This document shows positions 1 to 8,772 of a stretch of 13,202 bases of DNA, piece by piece. The first letter of the stretch is position 1, and every line of letters begins with the position of its first letter. The notes below the pieces were generated by a model. It was not told the origin of the DNA. It worked only from the letters and a program-made list of their open reading frames with translations, and did no database searches. The position numbers and the translations under genes are program-made. This DNA is from Saccoglossus kowalevskii (Eukaryota > Hemichordata > Enteropneusta > Harrimaniidae): positions 571,551-584,752 of the forward strand of contig NW_003142307.1 of the NCBI RefSeq assembly GCF_000003605.2, given 5' to 3'.

Positions 1-270
1 CATTGGATTATTTGGAAAATCAATGTTTATCAACACATGCGCGCGCGACGACGACCCCCTTTAAGTTTGATGGTTGTTGAAAAAAAGTCAGCGGTCTACA
101 AATCTAGGTCCTGTAGAAAATCGTGCTGTGTGTAAAGTTCGGCGGGAGTAGATTAGACCAAAAATTAAAAAACCCTCTGTTTTCATTTGATGGGAAAAGG
201 TTCCTTATCGTATTAATGGTTTCCAACTGAAGTCAGTTTCTTCAATTGTTTTTTTCTTTTGTCCACTCAG
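1..270. other. Probable intron or upstream flank of the 271 exon
   Basis: No coding signal is seen. The stretch has a CpG-containing patch near 39-55 (GCGCGCGCGACGACGAC) and ends in a T/C-rich tract followed by CAG at 268-270, which is a good 3' splice site. It is therefore most simply the 3' part of an intron that starts outside the window. A promoter cannot be excluded because of the CpG patch, but I see no TATA box or initiator worth calling. Confidence 0.45.
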
Positions 271-357
271 GTTCATAATGTGGATATGTCAAAAATGGCG
301 AGTGATTTCCAGGCACTGGCGCTTGAGACAGGCAGCAGTACACGGTCAATGGATGAG
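271..357 (+). CDS. Candidate internal exon, unknown protein
   Basis: This 87-base island is flanked by a pyrimidine-rich acceptor (TTTTTTTCTTTTGTCCACTCAG) and a near-consensus donor (GATGAG followed by GTAAGT). Frame 1 gives 29 codons, starting VHNVDMSK and ending STRSMDE, with ordinary protein-like composition: Ala, Ser, Glu and Asp with few rare residues. G+C by codon position is about 55, 41 and 48 percent, well above the surroundings. A second frame is also open but gives a Trp/Arg-rich peptide and looks wrong. The exon is symmetric (3n, phase 0 on both sides in frame 1), so it could be skipped without a frameshift. AAAATGGCG at about 292-300 is a good initiation context, so translation might begin here if the upstream exon is untranslated. 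I do not recognise the protein. The frame stays open by chance past the donor to 543; that part is treated as intron. Confidence 0.6.
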
Positions 358-1324
358 GTAAGTTGTTTAATCAATTGTATGGGAAAAATAGTTCTGAAGT
401 GTCAATTTCTCTATTTCCCTAGATTAATAGACTCTTCTTTCATAGAAATGGGTAGGTCAGCTTTCACAAATAAATCATTTGATGTACCAGCCTTGACCTC
501 AATTTTTTTTGAAAAAAGATTGGTGTGTAATCTGACCTCTTAAATGTACAGTGGGCATTCAGTTCTAAGATTGATTTTCAAACCGATTTAAAAATGGATA
601 ATTGAGTCTTACTGGAATGTTGCAAACATCTACTTATTTTACCTGTTGAGAAAAAGACCAGGCGTATTCCGTAATAGTTCAATAATAATTAATTTTTATC
701 CCACTTTTTTTGCTTTATGGGTAACCAGGGAAACGAAATTTATAGGTTAGGCTAAGCAAGCAATGCCCAAATTGCTCTAATTTTTATGTAAGAATAGAGC
801 AAATATGGTATTATGCTTCTGGGAATTGTGATTATCCAAACTGTCTGTCGCATTGATGTAAGCTTTTTCTCAGAAATTAAAAAAAAAAGAAAAAAAATCC
901 AAGAAATGAAAAGCATGATTTTAAATACCAAAAACAAGACAAAACATCACATACATGCATGCATTGATTTTAAAAATCAATTCAACCAGAAATGCCTTTT
1001 TGTGGGGTCTAACCTAATCCCTGACTTGCCATCTATTTATTAGAGTATAACGGTAAGCAATATACTTAATCCGCTTGTAAGCAGTGTAATGGATCCATAT
1101 GTGATAATTCTGGCGCTTTAAATTATTAAAAATTTTTGTAAAAACTTGGTTGTCATGTCACTTTAACAATTAATTTTTCTTTAATGGTCACTAAAATAAC
1201 TTTGTAAATCTGGTTTGCGAACGTGATGCAAACCATTGCAGGTCATCGGCATCTTAACCTCTGATGTTTATTCAGTGTTTATATGTTCTCATGACTGTGC
1301 ATAACTATTTATTTACTTCCAACC
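358..1324. other. Intron-like sequence, no gene seen
   Basis: AT-rich sequence begins with the GTAAGT donor of the preceding exon. It contains homopurine runs (about 879-898) and T-rich stretches. Small ORFs on both strands (for example 752-937 minus and 813-1043 plus) are low-complexity and show no coding bias. A Y-tract plus TAG near 421 and a CAG near 1241 could be acceptors, but no well-formed exon with a compatible phase follows either. Confidence 0.5.
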
Positions 1325-1513
1325 TACTGTAGAATTCTTTATTTTCGCTATATTTACTGAAGGAATGATTCAGTGAAAATAAAATCTGGCAAATATATCA
1401 TTTTCCTATATTTTACATTCAGCCTTATCAAAAATGAGTGAAAATAAATTCCATACAAAACGCCAAAAAAGTCTTTTCAGCGAAAATTAATTCCAGCTAA
1501 GTATTTTACAGTA
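1325..1513 (-). mobile_element. MITE, family 1 copy A (TA-flanked, CTGTA termini)
   Basis: A non-coding element of about 189 bases including a TA at each edge. It opens TACTGTAGAATTC and closes GTATTTTACAGTA, an imperfect terminal inverted repeat. Its reverse complement aligns along its length with the elements at 7082-7289 and 11217-11637. Shared internal blocks include GGAATTAATTTTCGCT, GAATGTAAAATATAGG and TCACTGAATCATTCC, so it lies in the opposite orientation to those two. No transposase is encoded. The TA flanks and termini suggest mobilisation by a Tc1/mariner-type enzyme, but that is inference. Confidence 0.8.
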
Positions 1514-2741
1514 TGTGAATGTACACACGGAAAACTCACAAACATATAGCCTGTTGAATGCACATGTAACATCCCTAGAAATTGATGCAACTTAATTTTT
1601 ACAAATCTTTTTGGAACTAATCTTTTGTTTACTTTATTGTTCAGTGTTAGTGAACATTGTTTGTGATGTTAAAATTTGTAATTTCTGGTTAAGATACAAG
1701 GAAGCCAAAATGGCTGACGGTTTACACGGATTAAAATTGTGTTAAAATGGATCTGTGAATAATCCCTCATTGGGAAATTTTATTACTCGCTGCAATAGTA
1801 AAATAGAATTGTTTGCAACATTAATTATCATTCAGGCAAATTTCCTAAATTTCTGTCTGGAATTCTGTAATTCAAAAATAGAGATTCATCTTTTGAAAAT
1901 GAATGTTCAAAATTCTTCTTGGGTTTACAATGAATCCTTTTAAATCTAGCTGTTGTGAAAAGGTTTAAATTTTTTGGTCAAATTGTTTTTTTGTTGTTGG
2001 TTTATAGGTCCCTTCAATGCCTTAAATTGGATATCCATGACTGTGAACATTGTAAGTGATTTTATGCCACAATTATGATAATAAACTGTCCATGAAAGTT
2101 GAGAAAATAACAGGAAATGTACCACTGACAATGGTGCCTTGAGGTTTCCTGCAAATGAAGGAAACCTTACAGGTGTGAAATGAGCACAATATTGCAGTCA
2201 ACTTCTCCATCAAATTGTTATCTTTAACCCTGCTCTTGTTGTTCCTATGTTCTTGTACATTGACTTGACCACATTAGGTTTAAAACTGAACATGTAAACC
2301 GAGCAATTTTATGTTTTGAGATTTTCTCTGTAATTATACATGTACTAGAAGAGAAAGGGGTGTTATATTTTAAAGCTTTCTAGTGATTCAGATGCTACCC
2401 AGGCATCAGCAATTTGCTGGTATTTTTCCAAAATGTCCTATTTTCATGCAATTATTTTAAATGACAAAGGGCCATGTGTTTTCTGTTAAATTTACTGTTT
2501 TACACCAAAAACTATAAATGTCACATGATGGCAGTTGATATTTCGGACAAATTGTCCCAAGCTAATTTTCAGGTAACTGAATTCCTGTCTCCTATTTGTG
2601 ATGAGAATTAGTATTGTATCCTTTCGATGACCTCCCCTAGTCATGCTGTGATGTAATCTGCATGTTTATGTGGACACAGACAACATATTGTGAACAGCAT
2701 TGGTAGTCTAAAAAAAAAGAAATCATTTACTGCAATTATTT
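1514..2741. other. Intron-like sequence, no gene seen
   Basis: AT-rich, with no ORF of coding character. A splice-like pair at about 2007-2052 (TTTATAG acceptor, GTAAGTG donor) would bound a 44-base segment, but that segment has a stop in the phase required by the 271 exon. A 9-bp hairpin lies at 2142-2167. Confidence 0.45.
2142..2167. repeat. Perfect 9-bp hairpin
   Basis: AGGTTTCCT and its exact reverse complement AGGAAACCT are separated by an 8-base loop. No U-tract follows and no family is recognised. It may be part of a degenerate dispersed element. Confidence 0.55.
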
Positions 2742-2786
2742 ACATGACCTTGTGAACACACTAAGAGGATGGATACTTCTGCAAAC

Positions 2787-2810
2787 CGACCGAGCGAGCG
2801 AGCGAGCGAT
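2787..2810. repeat. (CGAG)n microsatellite
   Basis: Several uninterrupted tandem copies of the CGAG tetramer in otherwise AT-rich sequence. A typical short microsatellite; the surrounding small ORF at 2752-2970 is an artefact of it. Confidence 0.8.
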
Positions 2811-2876
2811 ATGGCGGGGTGATTATAGTATAATCTCTTCAACCCCAGTCAAATGGAAAAATCAACTGTTGTGGAT

Positions 2877-2964
2877 GATTCCATTGTCTGAGGGGGTGGG
2901 TGGCAGTCTTATGGAGTTTTTATCTGTATGCTGTAGATTGTTCCATTGTCGGGGTGGGGGGGGG
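2877..2964. repeat. Short direct repeat with G-rich tails
   Basis: GATTCCATTGTCTGAGGGGGTGGG at 2877-2900 recurs about 60 bases later as GATTGTTCCATTGTC followed by GGGGTGGGGGGGGG (2936-2964). A third, weaker relative lies at 10291-10321. The G runs suggest slippage or a recurring remnant of one element. Confidence 0.45.
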
Positions 2965-3002
2965 TTCTAGTAGGACAACTTGATGCAACATCTGCAATGT
3001 AA

Positions 3003-3150
3003 ACATTTTATTTTAGCTAATTAAGATAAACCATAATTATGATAATTAAAGATAGCACTAATTAATAGTAATCTAATTAAGATTCTGTTAATTCATGCGT
3101 TAATTTAAAATTTGCTGAAATAGCATGTAACTATTTCAATGTGTTTTATA
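3003..3150. repeat. Dispersed repeat, copy 1
   Basis: AT-rich sequence rich in TTAGCTAATTAAGAT-like motifs. It matches 8773-8954 in order: a TTTTAGCTAAT start, a TAATTAAGATT-TGTTAATT block, then GCTGAAATAGCATGTAACTATTTCAATG against GCTAAAATGGCATGTAGCTATTTCAATG. The two are diverged and gapped but collinear, indicating an old dispersed non-coding repeat. The MITE at 3152 begins two bases after the last shared block. Confidence 0.55.
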
Positions 3151-3151
3151 T

Positions 3152-3334
3152 TACTGTAAAATCTGTATTAGAAGCTGTGGCTTCTATTAAAATGGTACAA
3201 TGCAACAGAGGGGATGCGGCTTCTATTAGAGCATCTACACATATGAGAAATGGTGAATTTTTGGTTCTCAATTCTTCAAAAAGAATGGTGCAACTTGTAT
3301 TAAAGATGCGGCTTCTAATACAGATTTTACGGTA
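3152..3334. mobile_element. MITE, family 2 (TACTGTAAAATCTG termini)
   Basis: The element is bounded by TACTGTAAAATCTGTATTAG at 3152 and the inverse, GCTTCTAATACAGATTTTACGGTA, ending at 3334. That is a terminal inverted repeat of about 24 bases with one or two mismatches, and TA at each edge. Inside are a subterminal hairpin (AGAAGC-TGTG-GCTTCT) and two direct copies of GGCTTCTATTA; the right terminal repeat carries the related GCGGCTTCTAATAC. The small ORF crossing it (3141-3389) is not a gene. No transposase is present, so movement would be non-autonomous. Confidence 0.75.
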
Positions 3335-3678
3335 CTTGCTTTTGGTTGTATTGTTATTGCTTTCGAGTGTTAAGAAATTATTGACTTAATTGTGTCTATT
3401 TGATTTTACTGTTTGACATTTGAAGTTAGTAATAATGAAACGCTGATTGCAGATGAAATATACTGCATTCTCACCAAAAAATGACACATGCTGATAATAA
3501 TTTGCATAAAATTTACATACATAATTATTCCAAGCTAAAATTGTTGTGATTAACATTCCCGTTAGTCACATCCGTGGTTAGGATAATAGCCGTGGCAGTG
3601 TGAGATCAGTATAGTGGTGATAAAACGAAGCCACTGTGGCAGTAGTGAATGGTGAAATAGCCGTAGTTTAATTCCTGT
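3335..3678. other. No feature supported
   Basis: Unannotated sequence between the MITE and the minus-strand ORF. Around 3570-3665 there are two loosely similar blocks built on AGCCGTGGCAGTGTGAG and AGCCACTGTGGCAGTAGTGA, possibly an internal duplication. If the ORF at 3679-3877 is real, this is where its 3' untranslated region would lie, but I see no clear minus-strand AATAAA here. Confidence 0.4.
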
Positions 3679-3877
3679 TCAAATAAAGTAACCAAATAGT
3701 ATAACAACATTTTGGCCAGAAGCTTGACTTTTAGTGTCATGAGTTTGTTGTTCTTGCAATTGAGGTTTATTATAGTCCATTAGAATACCTCCAGAATGGA
3801 ATGTTACTTTTGTAACGGCGTATGCTGCAGTTGTTTGAATGGTTGGTAAAGAAGCTGCCCCTTCATGACTATTGTAA
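3679..3877 (-). CDS. Candidate terminal exon, minus strand, unknown protein
   Basis: A minus-strand reading frame of 62 codons from HEGAASLPTIQTT to NVVILFGYFI and a TGA stop. It follows a possible acceptor (TTTTACAATAG). Counted by hand, G+C at codon positions 1, 2 and 3 is about 53, 39 and 18 percent. That graded pattern is typical of coding sequence in an AT-rich genome and is not shown by the other ORFs I counted. The peptide is hydrophilic and Gln/Thr-rich in the middle, with a hydrophobic tail. The frame also extends upstream to an ATG at 3895-3897, so a single-exon start is possible. No family is recognised. It could be a nested gene, a retrocopy or a pseudogene fragment. Confidence 0.35.
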
Positions 3878-4176
3878 AATGTATTCTTCCACAACATAGT
3901 TTTGTAAATAAAATTATCAGTTAATATAATTCATCACGGATTTGATCAAGTACAGTATTCAATATTTATTTTGGTACATTTAATCCAAAATACTGATGAA
4001 ATTAAACTGAAATTGTCAAAAAAACGTCGTCTAATTTTGAGTAAAATAACTTTAAAAAAAAAAAGTAAACCCAACTTAATCTGAAAGTTCTTTCAATTGG
4101 TAATTCAAATGTGCATTTATTTTTAGCGAGGCTGGATAAAAAAAATAAAACGAAAATTTTTTTGTTATCATTTTAC

Positions 4177-4246
4177 CTTTGCCACATCTGGCTCTGTATC
4201 ATTTTGAACAGCAGCCTTTGCTGCAACTTCTGGTCACTGATCTGAC
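4177..4246 (-). CDS. Possible upstream exon of the minus-strand ORF
   Basis: On the minus strand a 70-base island sits between TCTTGCGTTGTAG and a donor GCAAAG followed by GTAAAATG. One frame is open across all of it (QISDQKLQQRLLF onward, Gln-rich and helix-like). It ends in phase 2, which matches the acceptor before 3877 and would join as Ser. A second frame (EVAAKAAVQNDTEPDVAK) has the better AT-ending codon use but needs a different acceptor and a phase-0 partner. Both cannot be right, so the frame is unresolved. Confidence 0.25.
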
Positions 4247-5788
4247 CTACAACGCAAGACAAAATAGTGTCTGACAATGTAACTCTGTTTGACACAAGTT
4301 TTCTCAATACTGGCTTGGGGTTTTGTTATTTATACCTCATCTCATTTTGGTCGTGGGAAATACTGTGCAAGGTGTTAAACTACAGTTTTCGCTCACACAA
4401 AAAACAATCAACCACCCTTAAACATACGTGCATAATGAGCTTTTCCGCTGCCGAAAAAAAATGTCATGTTATTCTTTTCGAGGTTGGACTTTAACCCTTA
4501 TCCTGCCAGCCCATGGGCTTTTACATTGGCTTGACCAAATGAGGGCTAATCTGAGGAACATCGGTTGACAAGTGTTTTGATCGATTGTACTTCTATTTAA
4601 TTTGTTTATATATTCATTATAACATGGTTAATCATAGATTTGTCAGTCGCGCAGTGATCTGATCTATTTCACAGTGGACTCCCTTCTGAAATAACCATGC
4701 GACTGAATAAAATCCTTTTAAACGCTTCAAAAGTGTAATTTTAATAAATTAATGCTTGAAATTTGCCATTTCAGAGCGCATGTAATATTTGCAATTGGGA
4801 TGAAAATATTTGAATTTTGGCCTTAATTTTCCAAACAATCGTATTTATATCAATTGACCATTTAATGAATTGCTAATTGCATCCCAAATTAGTGAAAAAT
4901 ACGGGCTTGTTTAATTAGCTCTGTTTAATTATCAGGAAAAAATATAGGATAGATTTTTTTTTCAATTTTTTTTTCAGGTTTTATTTATTTTATTTTCTCT
5001 CCTGCAGTTACAAAGAAAATCTTGCAATATATAAATCTCCTATTAATCTCTTGATGAAATTTTATATCAGTACCGCTTTTCTGGTTCTGCTTATTTTATG
5101 AGATTTAACATTTCCACGATTGTGTTCTTTGTTCAGTAATGTGTCTGAAAGTGTTGACAAGCCATAAATCCAGACAACTCATAAATCCAAGTCATGACTC
5201 CAGCTTGTATTTGTGAAAGGAGTTCGCGAGTAGCATAGCAAAGTATATTGTATTACCTCGTTTGGCTTGCTCGAGTGCATCACTCCTGTGCGTACATTGA
5301 CCATACACAACTACTGTTCACAATTAAACCGGAGATTTGAAAAGCTGAACAATGAAATTATGCACACTTTTCAGTTTTGCCAGTGCATTTTTTTTCCCCC
5401 CATGTTGTCTTACCTGTACATTGCCCATATTTTTCCGCCCACAACACCTAGTCTGAAATTTGTTTTCTATAGTGTGTATCTATCAATCTCAAAGTAGACT
5501 TTGACTAAGATTGAATTAAATTGCAAATGATCTGTAATGCTTATTCTGTGTTTATAAATTATTGAAAGTTAATGCTTTCCAAAGTTTCAAGAATTTGTGC
5601 GCCTTCGGAGTTTTGTCGCCTTTTTGATGCATTGATTTGCAGAGGAAAAATTAAATTCAACATGATGCAGATATTGATACGAGAAAGTATCAATTACATA
5701 AAAACAGAATTATAGTGCTTCTTTTCAAACCCACGTTAACAGTTTCCTGCACAAAGTAATTGATCATCTATATACATATGTATTACAG
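4247..5788. other. Intron-like sequence, one inverted repeat
   Basis: AT-rich and T-rich. There is a very pyrimidine-rich acceptor-like site ending CTCTCCTGCAG at about 5007, but no exon with a donor follows. Small minus-strand splice-bounded islands at 5257-5285 and 5414-5452 are discussed separately as doubtful. The inverted repeat at 4643-4706 is the only repeat called here. Confidence 0.4.
4643..4706. repeat. Imperfect inverted repeat (TCAGTCGC arms)
   Basis: TCAGTCGC at 4643-4650 pairs with GCGACTGA at 4699-4706, and CTATTTCA pairs with the inner TGAAATA of the right arm. It lies just after a distinctive block starting TTAACCCTTATCCTGCCAGC at about 4493. It may be the end of a dispersed element; the other end is not evident. 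Confidence 0.45.
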
Positions 5789-5839
5789 GGGCTGTGAAAT
5801 CGAACTCGCCAGCCAAATTATTTGACCCCGTGTGCTTTC
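5789..5839 (+). CDS. Possible internal exon, unknown protein
   Basis: After TATGTATTACAG a + strand frame reads AVKSNSPAKLFDPVCF and ends at a GTATCT donor, leaving one base. That phase fits the island at 6425, which needs one incoming base. The composition is protein-like and the G+C is higher than the flanks. Against it, the pyrimidine tract is weak, the donor is not strong, and the same bases are open on the minus strand between splice-like signals. The upstream partner that would link it to the 271 exon was not found. Confidence 0.25.
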
Positions 5840-6424
5840 GTATCTTATATAATTAGATGGTCAAAATTGCTAGTTGCGTAGTTTTTAATCATACTATATT
5901 TTAACTCCCTGCTGCTAAAACTGCACATTAATTCTGCAATAATTATTGCTTATTAAGTTAAACCTACTTGTTACTAATTTTGGCTCATTATTTATTTATT
6001 TTTTTATAGAAAATATTGAGATATTTATTTGACTTTCAGAAATTTTTCCCCCAGTGTTTTTCAGTTTAAATGAAAGTATAATTGTTTGCGACATTCTCTC
6101 TGCTGTCTTCAATCAGCATGGCATGTCCTGGTGATTTGCGTTTCATAATTTTATTAGTAGTGCATGTACCTGTGTGAATGACATGCGCGTGTACAGTCGA
6201 AATGTATTAATTATACAGATTACAATAAATAGTATTTTTTGGTATATATGCGATTCTATTGGAACTGTGTTATTTAAAATAAATAAATATTGTTACACAA
6301 TTTAATCTTCTGTTTGGTAAAACTATTTATGTATGATTATAAAAGCACAATATTGAAAGTTTGTCGTTATCATTGAAAGTTCATTTTGATGGTAACCTTA
6401 GTCTGACCTGTAATTGCCCTTCAG

Positions 6425-6463
6425 GCCTGGATGGTTCTCTCGCCGCCGTAGACGAACTGAAAT
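6425..6463 (+). CDS. Possible internal exon, unknown protein
   Basis: A 39-base G+C-rich island follows the acceptor CTGTAATTGCCCTTCAG and precedes GTACGT. The frame with two incoming bases reads LDGSLAAVDELK, a plausible acidic helix. It leaves one base, compatible with an acceptor TTTTAG before CA-GAA in the island at 7016. The opposite strand has an overlapping splice-bounded segment (6408-6456), so strand assignment is uncertain. The local richness in CpG (TCGCCGCCGTAGACGAA) stands out from its AT-rich surroundings. Confidence 0.3.
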
Positions 6464-6483
6464 GTACGTGCATGATTTGGTTT

Positions 6484-6637
6484 ACTTTGACAATGAATTG
6501 TTAGATGCTATTTTAAGGCATCTATTGCTGGAAGACTCCATTATTCTCACTGAATCATCCACTTTGACAATGAATTGTTAGATGCTATTTTAACGCATCT
6601 ATTGCTGGAAGACTCAATTATTCTCACTGAATCATCC
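6484..6637. repeat. Two-copy 77-bp tandem duplication
   Basis: Positions 6484-6560 and 6561-6637 are near-identical (about two mismatches, AAGGCATC/AACGCATC and CTCCATT/CTCAATT). Each copy ends CTCACTGAATCATCC, which is part of the right end of MITE family 1. The duplication therefore includes element sequence and arose after the insertion. Confidence 0.85.
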
Positions 6638-6665
6638 CTGCAGCGAAAATGAGTATTTTACAGTA
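6624..6665 (+). mobile_element. Truncated MITE family 1 right end
   Basis: CTCACTGAATCATCCCTGCAGCGAAAAT followed directly by GAGTATTTTACAGTA. Compared with the intact right end at 11567-11637, the segment between two GCGAAAAT boxes is missing, consistent with a deletion between short direct repeats. The left part of the element is absent or replaced by the 77-bp tandem units. Confidence 0.7.
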
Positions 6666-7007
6666 TTTGGAACATAACAAAGAGCTGCCCAACACCAAGG
6701 TGAAATGGTCCTTGACTATCTAAATGTATAGTTTTTGACCCTTGAACCTAATTTGTGTTCGTAAACAAAAGGCAATAGTATTTGCTGGCATCTTGGGGGT
6801 TTCTTGATTAAGGTTCTAGCATCTTAGAGGGGATCAGCAAGAAAACAGGATTTTAAAATTTACTATAAATTTGGCCACTTGTGAAATCAAAATTTCCTAT
6901 GCTCATAAGACTCCTTACTTGGTTTCCACACCTAATTCCATCTTACAGAATTTATGGAATGTCTTGTTTTCTCCCATTTTTGATTGAACATTACATACTT
7001 TCTACAG

Positions 7008-7089
7008 TGTTTTAGCAGAATTTGAAAAAGCCGTGCATGATGGGATTTTTGTAGCAAAACCACCAGCACCAGAAACAAAATTATCGTAG
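7008..7089 (+). CDS. Candidate terminal exon, stop inside a MITE
   Basis: After the acceptor ACATACTTTCTACAG a + strand frame reads VLAEFEKAVHDGIFVAKPPA and on through PETKLS to TAG (7087-7089). G+C by codon position is about 62, 38 and 15 percent over 26 codons, a strong coding-like gradient. A second acceptor, GTTTTAG ending at 7015, would start the exon at 7016 and fits the phase of the 6425 island. The last two codons and the stop lie in the left terminal repeat of the MITE at 7082. An AATAAA at 7554-7559 lies about 465 bases downstream, leaving a plausible 3' untranslated region that contains that MITE. The protein is not recognised. Confidence 0.4.
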
Positions 7090-7289
7090 AATACTTTATT
7101 TTAGCTGAAATTAATTTTTTTCTTAAAAAACTTTTTAGGTGTTTTGTATGGAATTTATTTTCACTGATTTCTGACGAGTTGAATGTAAAATATAGGGAAA
7201 ATGTATATTTGCGTTTTTTTTTTTTAAGTCATTCCTTCAGTGAAAATAGCGAAAATTAATTCCAAGCAAAAATATAGTATTCTACAGTA
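7082..7289 (+). mobile_element. MITE, family 1 copy B
   Basis: About 208 bases, from TATCGTAGAATACTTTATTTTAGC to GTATTCTACAGTA. It is collinear with copy C (11217) and with the reverse complement of copy A (1325). Shared internal blocks are TTTTGTATGGAATTTATTTTCACTG, GAATGTAAAATATAGGG and CATTCCTTCAGTGAAAATAGCG. It lacks the insertion found in copy C, so it shows the empty site. It probably lies in the 3' untranslated region of the preceding exon-like ORF. Confidence 0.8.
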
Positions 7290-7553
7290 TGTTTATAGCT
7301 GTATTTATACGTTTTGCTTTTCAAAAAAATAAGAAAGGTGTGAATATAAATGTTTACCCTTTGTCTTTGATGCTCCTTGCACATGTTCAGGTGCATATTA
7401 ATAATTCAGATCTGCCCAGTGAGTTGTGATTTGGATTTTTTTTACTCTAGATTTGCTTTTTTTCTTAGATGCACATGTACAATCTGATTCCTTTCAATGT
7501 CCGAGAGTCGTAAATATCGCTGACGCTAACGGGAATTCTGTACATTCCGTGGC

Positions 7554-7559
7554 AATAAA
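7554..7559 (+). promoter_or_regulatory. Possible poly(A) signal AATAAA
   Basis: A canonical AATAAA downstream of the TAG at 7087-7089. Such hexamers occur by chance in AT-rich DNA, so it supports the terminal-exon reading only weakly. Confidence 0.25.
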
Positions 7560-8772
7560 AACCAACAACACAAGTAGTCCTATGCTGTAAAAGATCAACA
7601 GTGATCGGTGACTGCTTGCCCGATTAGGGTGTTTTTTCGGCTGTATTCATTTATCATTTGACCTGACCACGTTTTACGAATTTTGCAACAAGTCTTCATT
7701 CACCCACCCATTCAATTAATTTATTTACTGTGTTTTGACCTAGAACATACTGAACGGCTTTATATACAGCCCTTTTAAAAAGTTTGCTCCTATAGTGTGT
7801 GTATGTAAATGAAAAGGCATGGTGTAAAATTTTACATTTACAACACCATTTTTTTCATTTCTTGTGGTAAATTGATTGCATTGGTTGAGATGAGTGCTGA
7901 CGTGCATTGCATCCCGCCAACGAAATTATGTTTGTGGTTTTTAGACTACAGGATGCAGATGTGTGACCGTATTCTGATCTATTCTGCGACACACTCGCCG
8001 CGTCAGTGGTCGAACATTTGTGTTGAACCTCAGGTTGGATTTGAACTTGGGGCTACAGATCATAAGTATGCTACAAAAGAATGCAATATTTTACAAGTCA
8101 ATGACTTGGTGTCATAAAAATCACTGAAATTGTCACTGTAGCCAACAATTTGTACGCTTTTCTGCGACTTATGAAATTTGCATAATTTGTTTCGTACAAT
8201 AGTAAGCATATTAATCAGTATGCATGTTTCAACATTTTTATGAACAATATAAATTGTGTGTACTTTAACATTGAATATTTTGTGCATCGATGAATAATTT
8301 GTGAATGATTAGATCAGTAAATCAGGCACTGATTGACAGAAATCAATTATTTTTAGTACCTGATGTGACTTGTTGGTACGAGTGACGTCATGACGCTCAA
8401 CCAGCTTAATGAATAAGTGATAACTTCATCACATGATTGAATTCTGCTTCTCAGTAAGACCCGAGAATTGCACTTTTCCAGTTTGCGAAATTGCACGCTT
8501 ATTTATTCACATGACGTCTAAACACTTCGATAGGAGTACATTAAAGTGTGCATAATTATCACACGACTATGTTGCCTATTTCCATAGTTGACATGTATTT
8601 TGAAATATTGCTGTTGACATGTGTTAAATGTCCCAATATTCACGTTACTTGTCATTCAATTTTATGCATATTTTATCACGACTGTATTTTCTCTGTTCAA
8701 AGCGCATCTCCACTCGAAGCGCTCATAAACCCTAACCAGTTTATATAATGAAAAACATGTCTTTTCAGTTAG
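7560..8772. other. No gene supported
   Basis: AT-rich with scattered short ORFs. The longest (7809-8117, + strand) includes a segment, 8032-8090, whose reverse complement has a degenerate B-box-like motif (AGTTCAAATCC), but no paired T-arm or A-box was found. A perfect TGACGTCA lies at 8383-8390. Confidence 0.4.
8383..8390. promoter_or_regulatory. Perfect CRE-type octamer TGACGTCA
   Basis: The palindrome TGACGTCA is the consensus site for CREB/ATF bZIP factors. It sits in sequence with several CpGs. No promoter is evident next to it, so function is unknown. Confidence 0.3.

Noticed and set aside
2008-2051. 44-base segment between TTTATAG and GTAAGTG
   Set aside because: It has a stop in the phase required after the 271 exon, and there is no support for another frame.
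5008-5100. Sequence after a strong CTCTCCTGCAG acceptor
   Set aside because: A 30-codon frame is open to a stop, but it is AT-rich and hydrophobic, with no donor or nearby poly(A) signal.
6664-6699. Exon-like YLEHNKELPNTK segment between TTTTACAG and GTGAAA
   Set aside because: Its acceptor is just the MITE end, and its open frame does not match the phase of either neighbouring island.
7809-8117. 102-codon ORF and tRNA-like antisense segment at 8032-8090
   Set aside because: The reverse complement has a B-box-like AGTTCAAATCC, but the T-arm does not pair and no A-box is found. The downstream frame is weakly biased at best. Neither a tRNA, a SINE nor a gene is supported.
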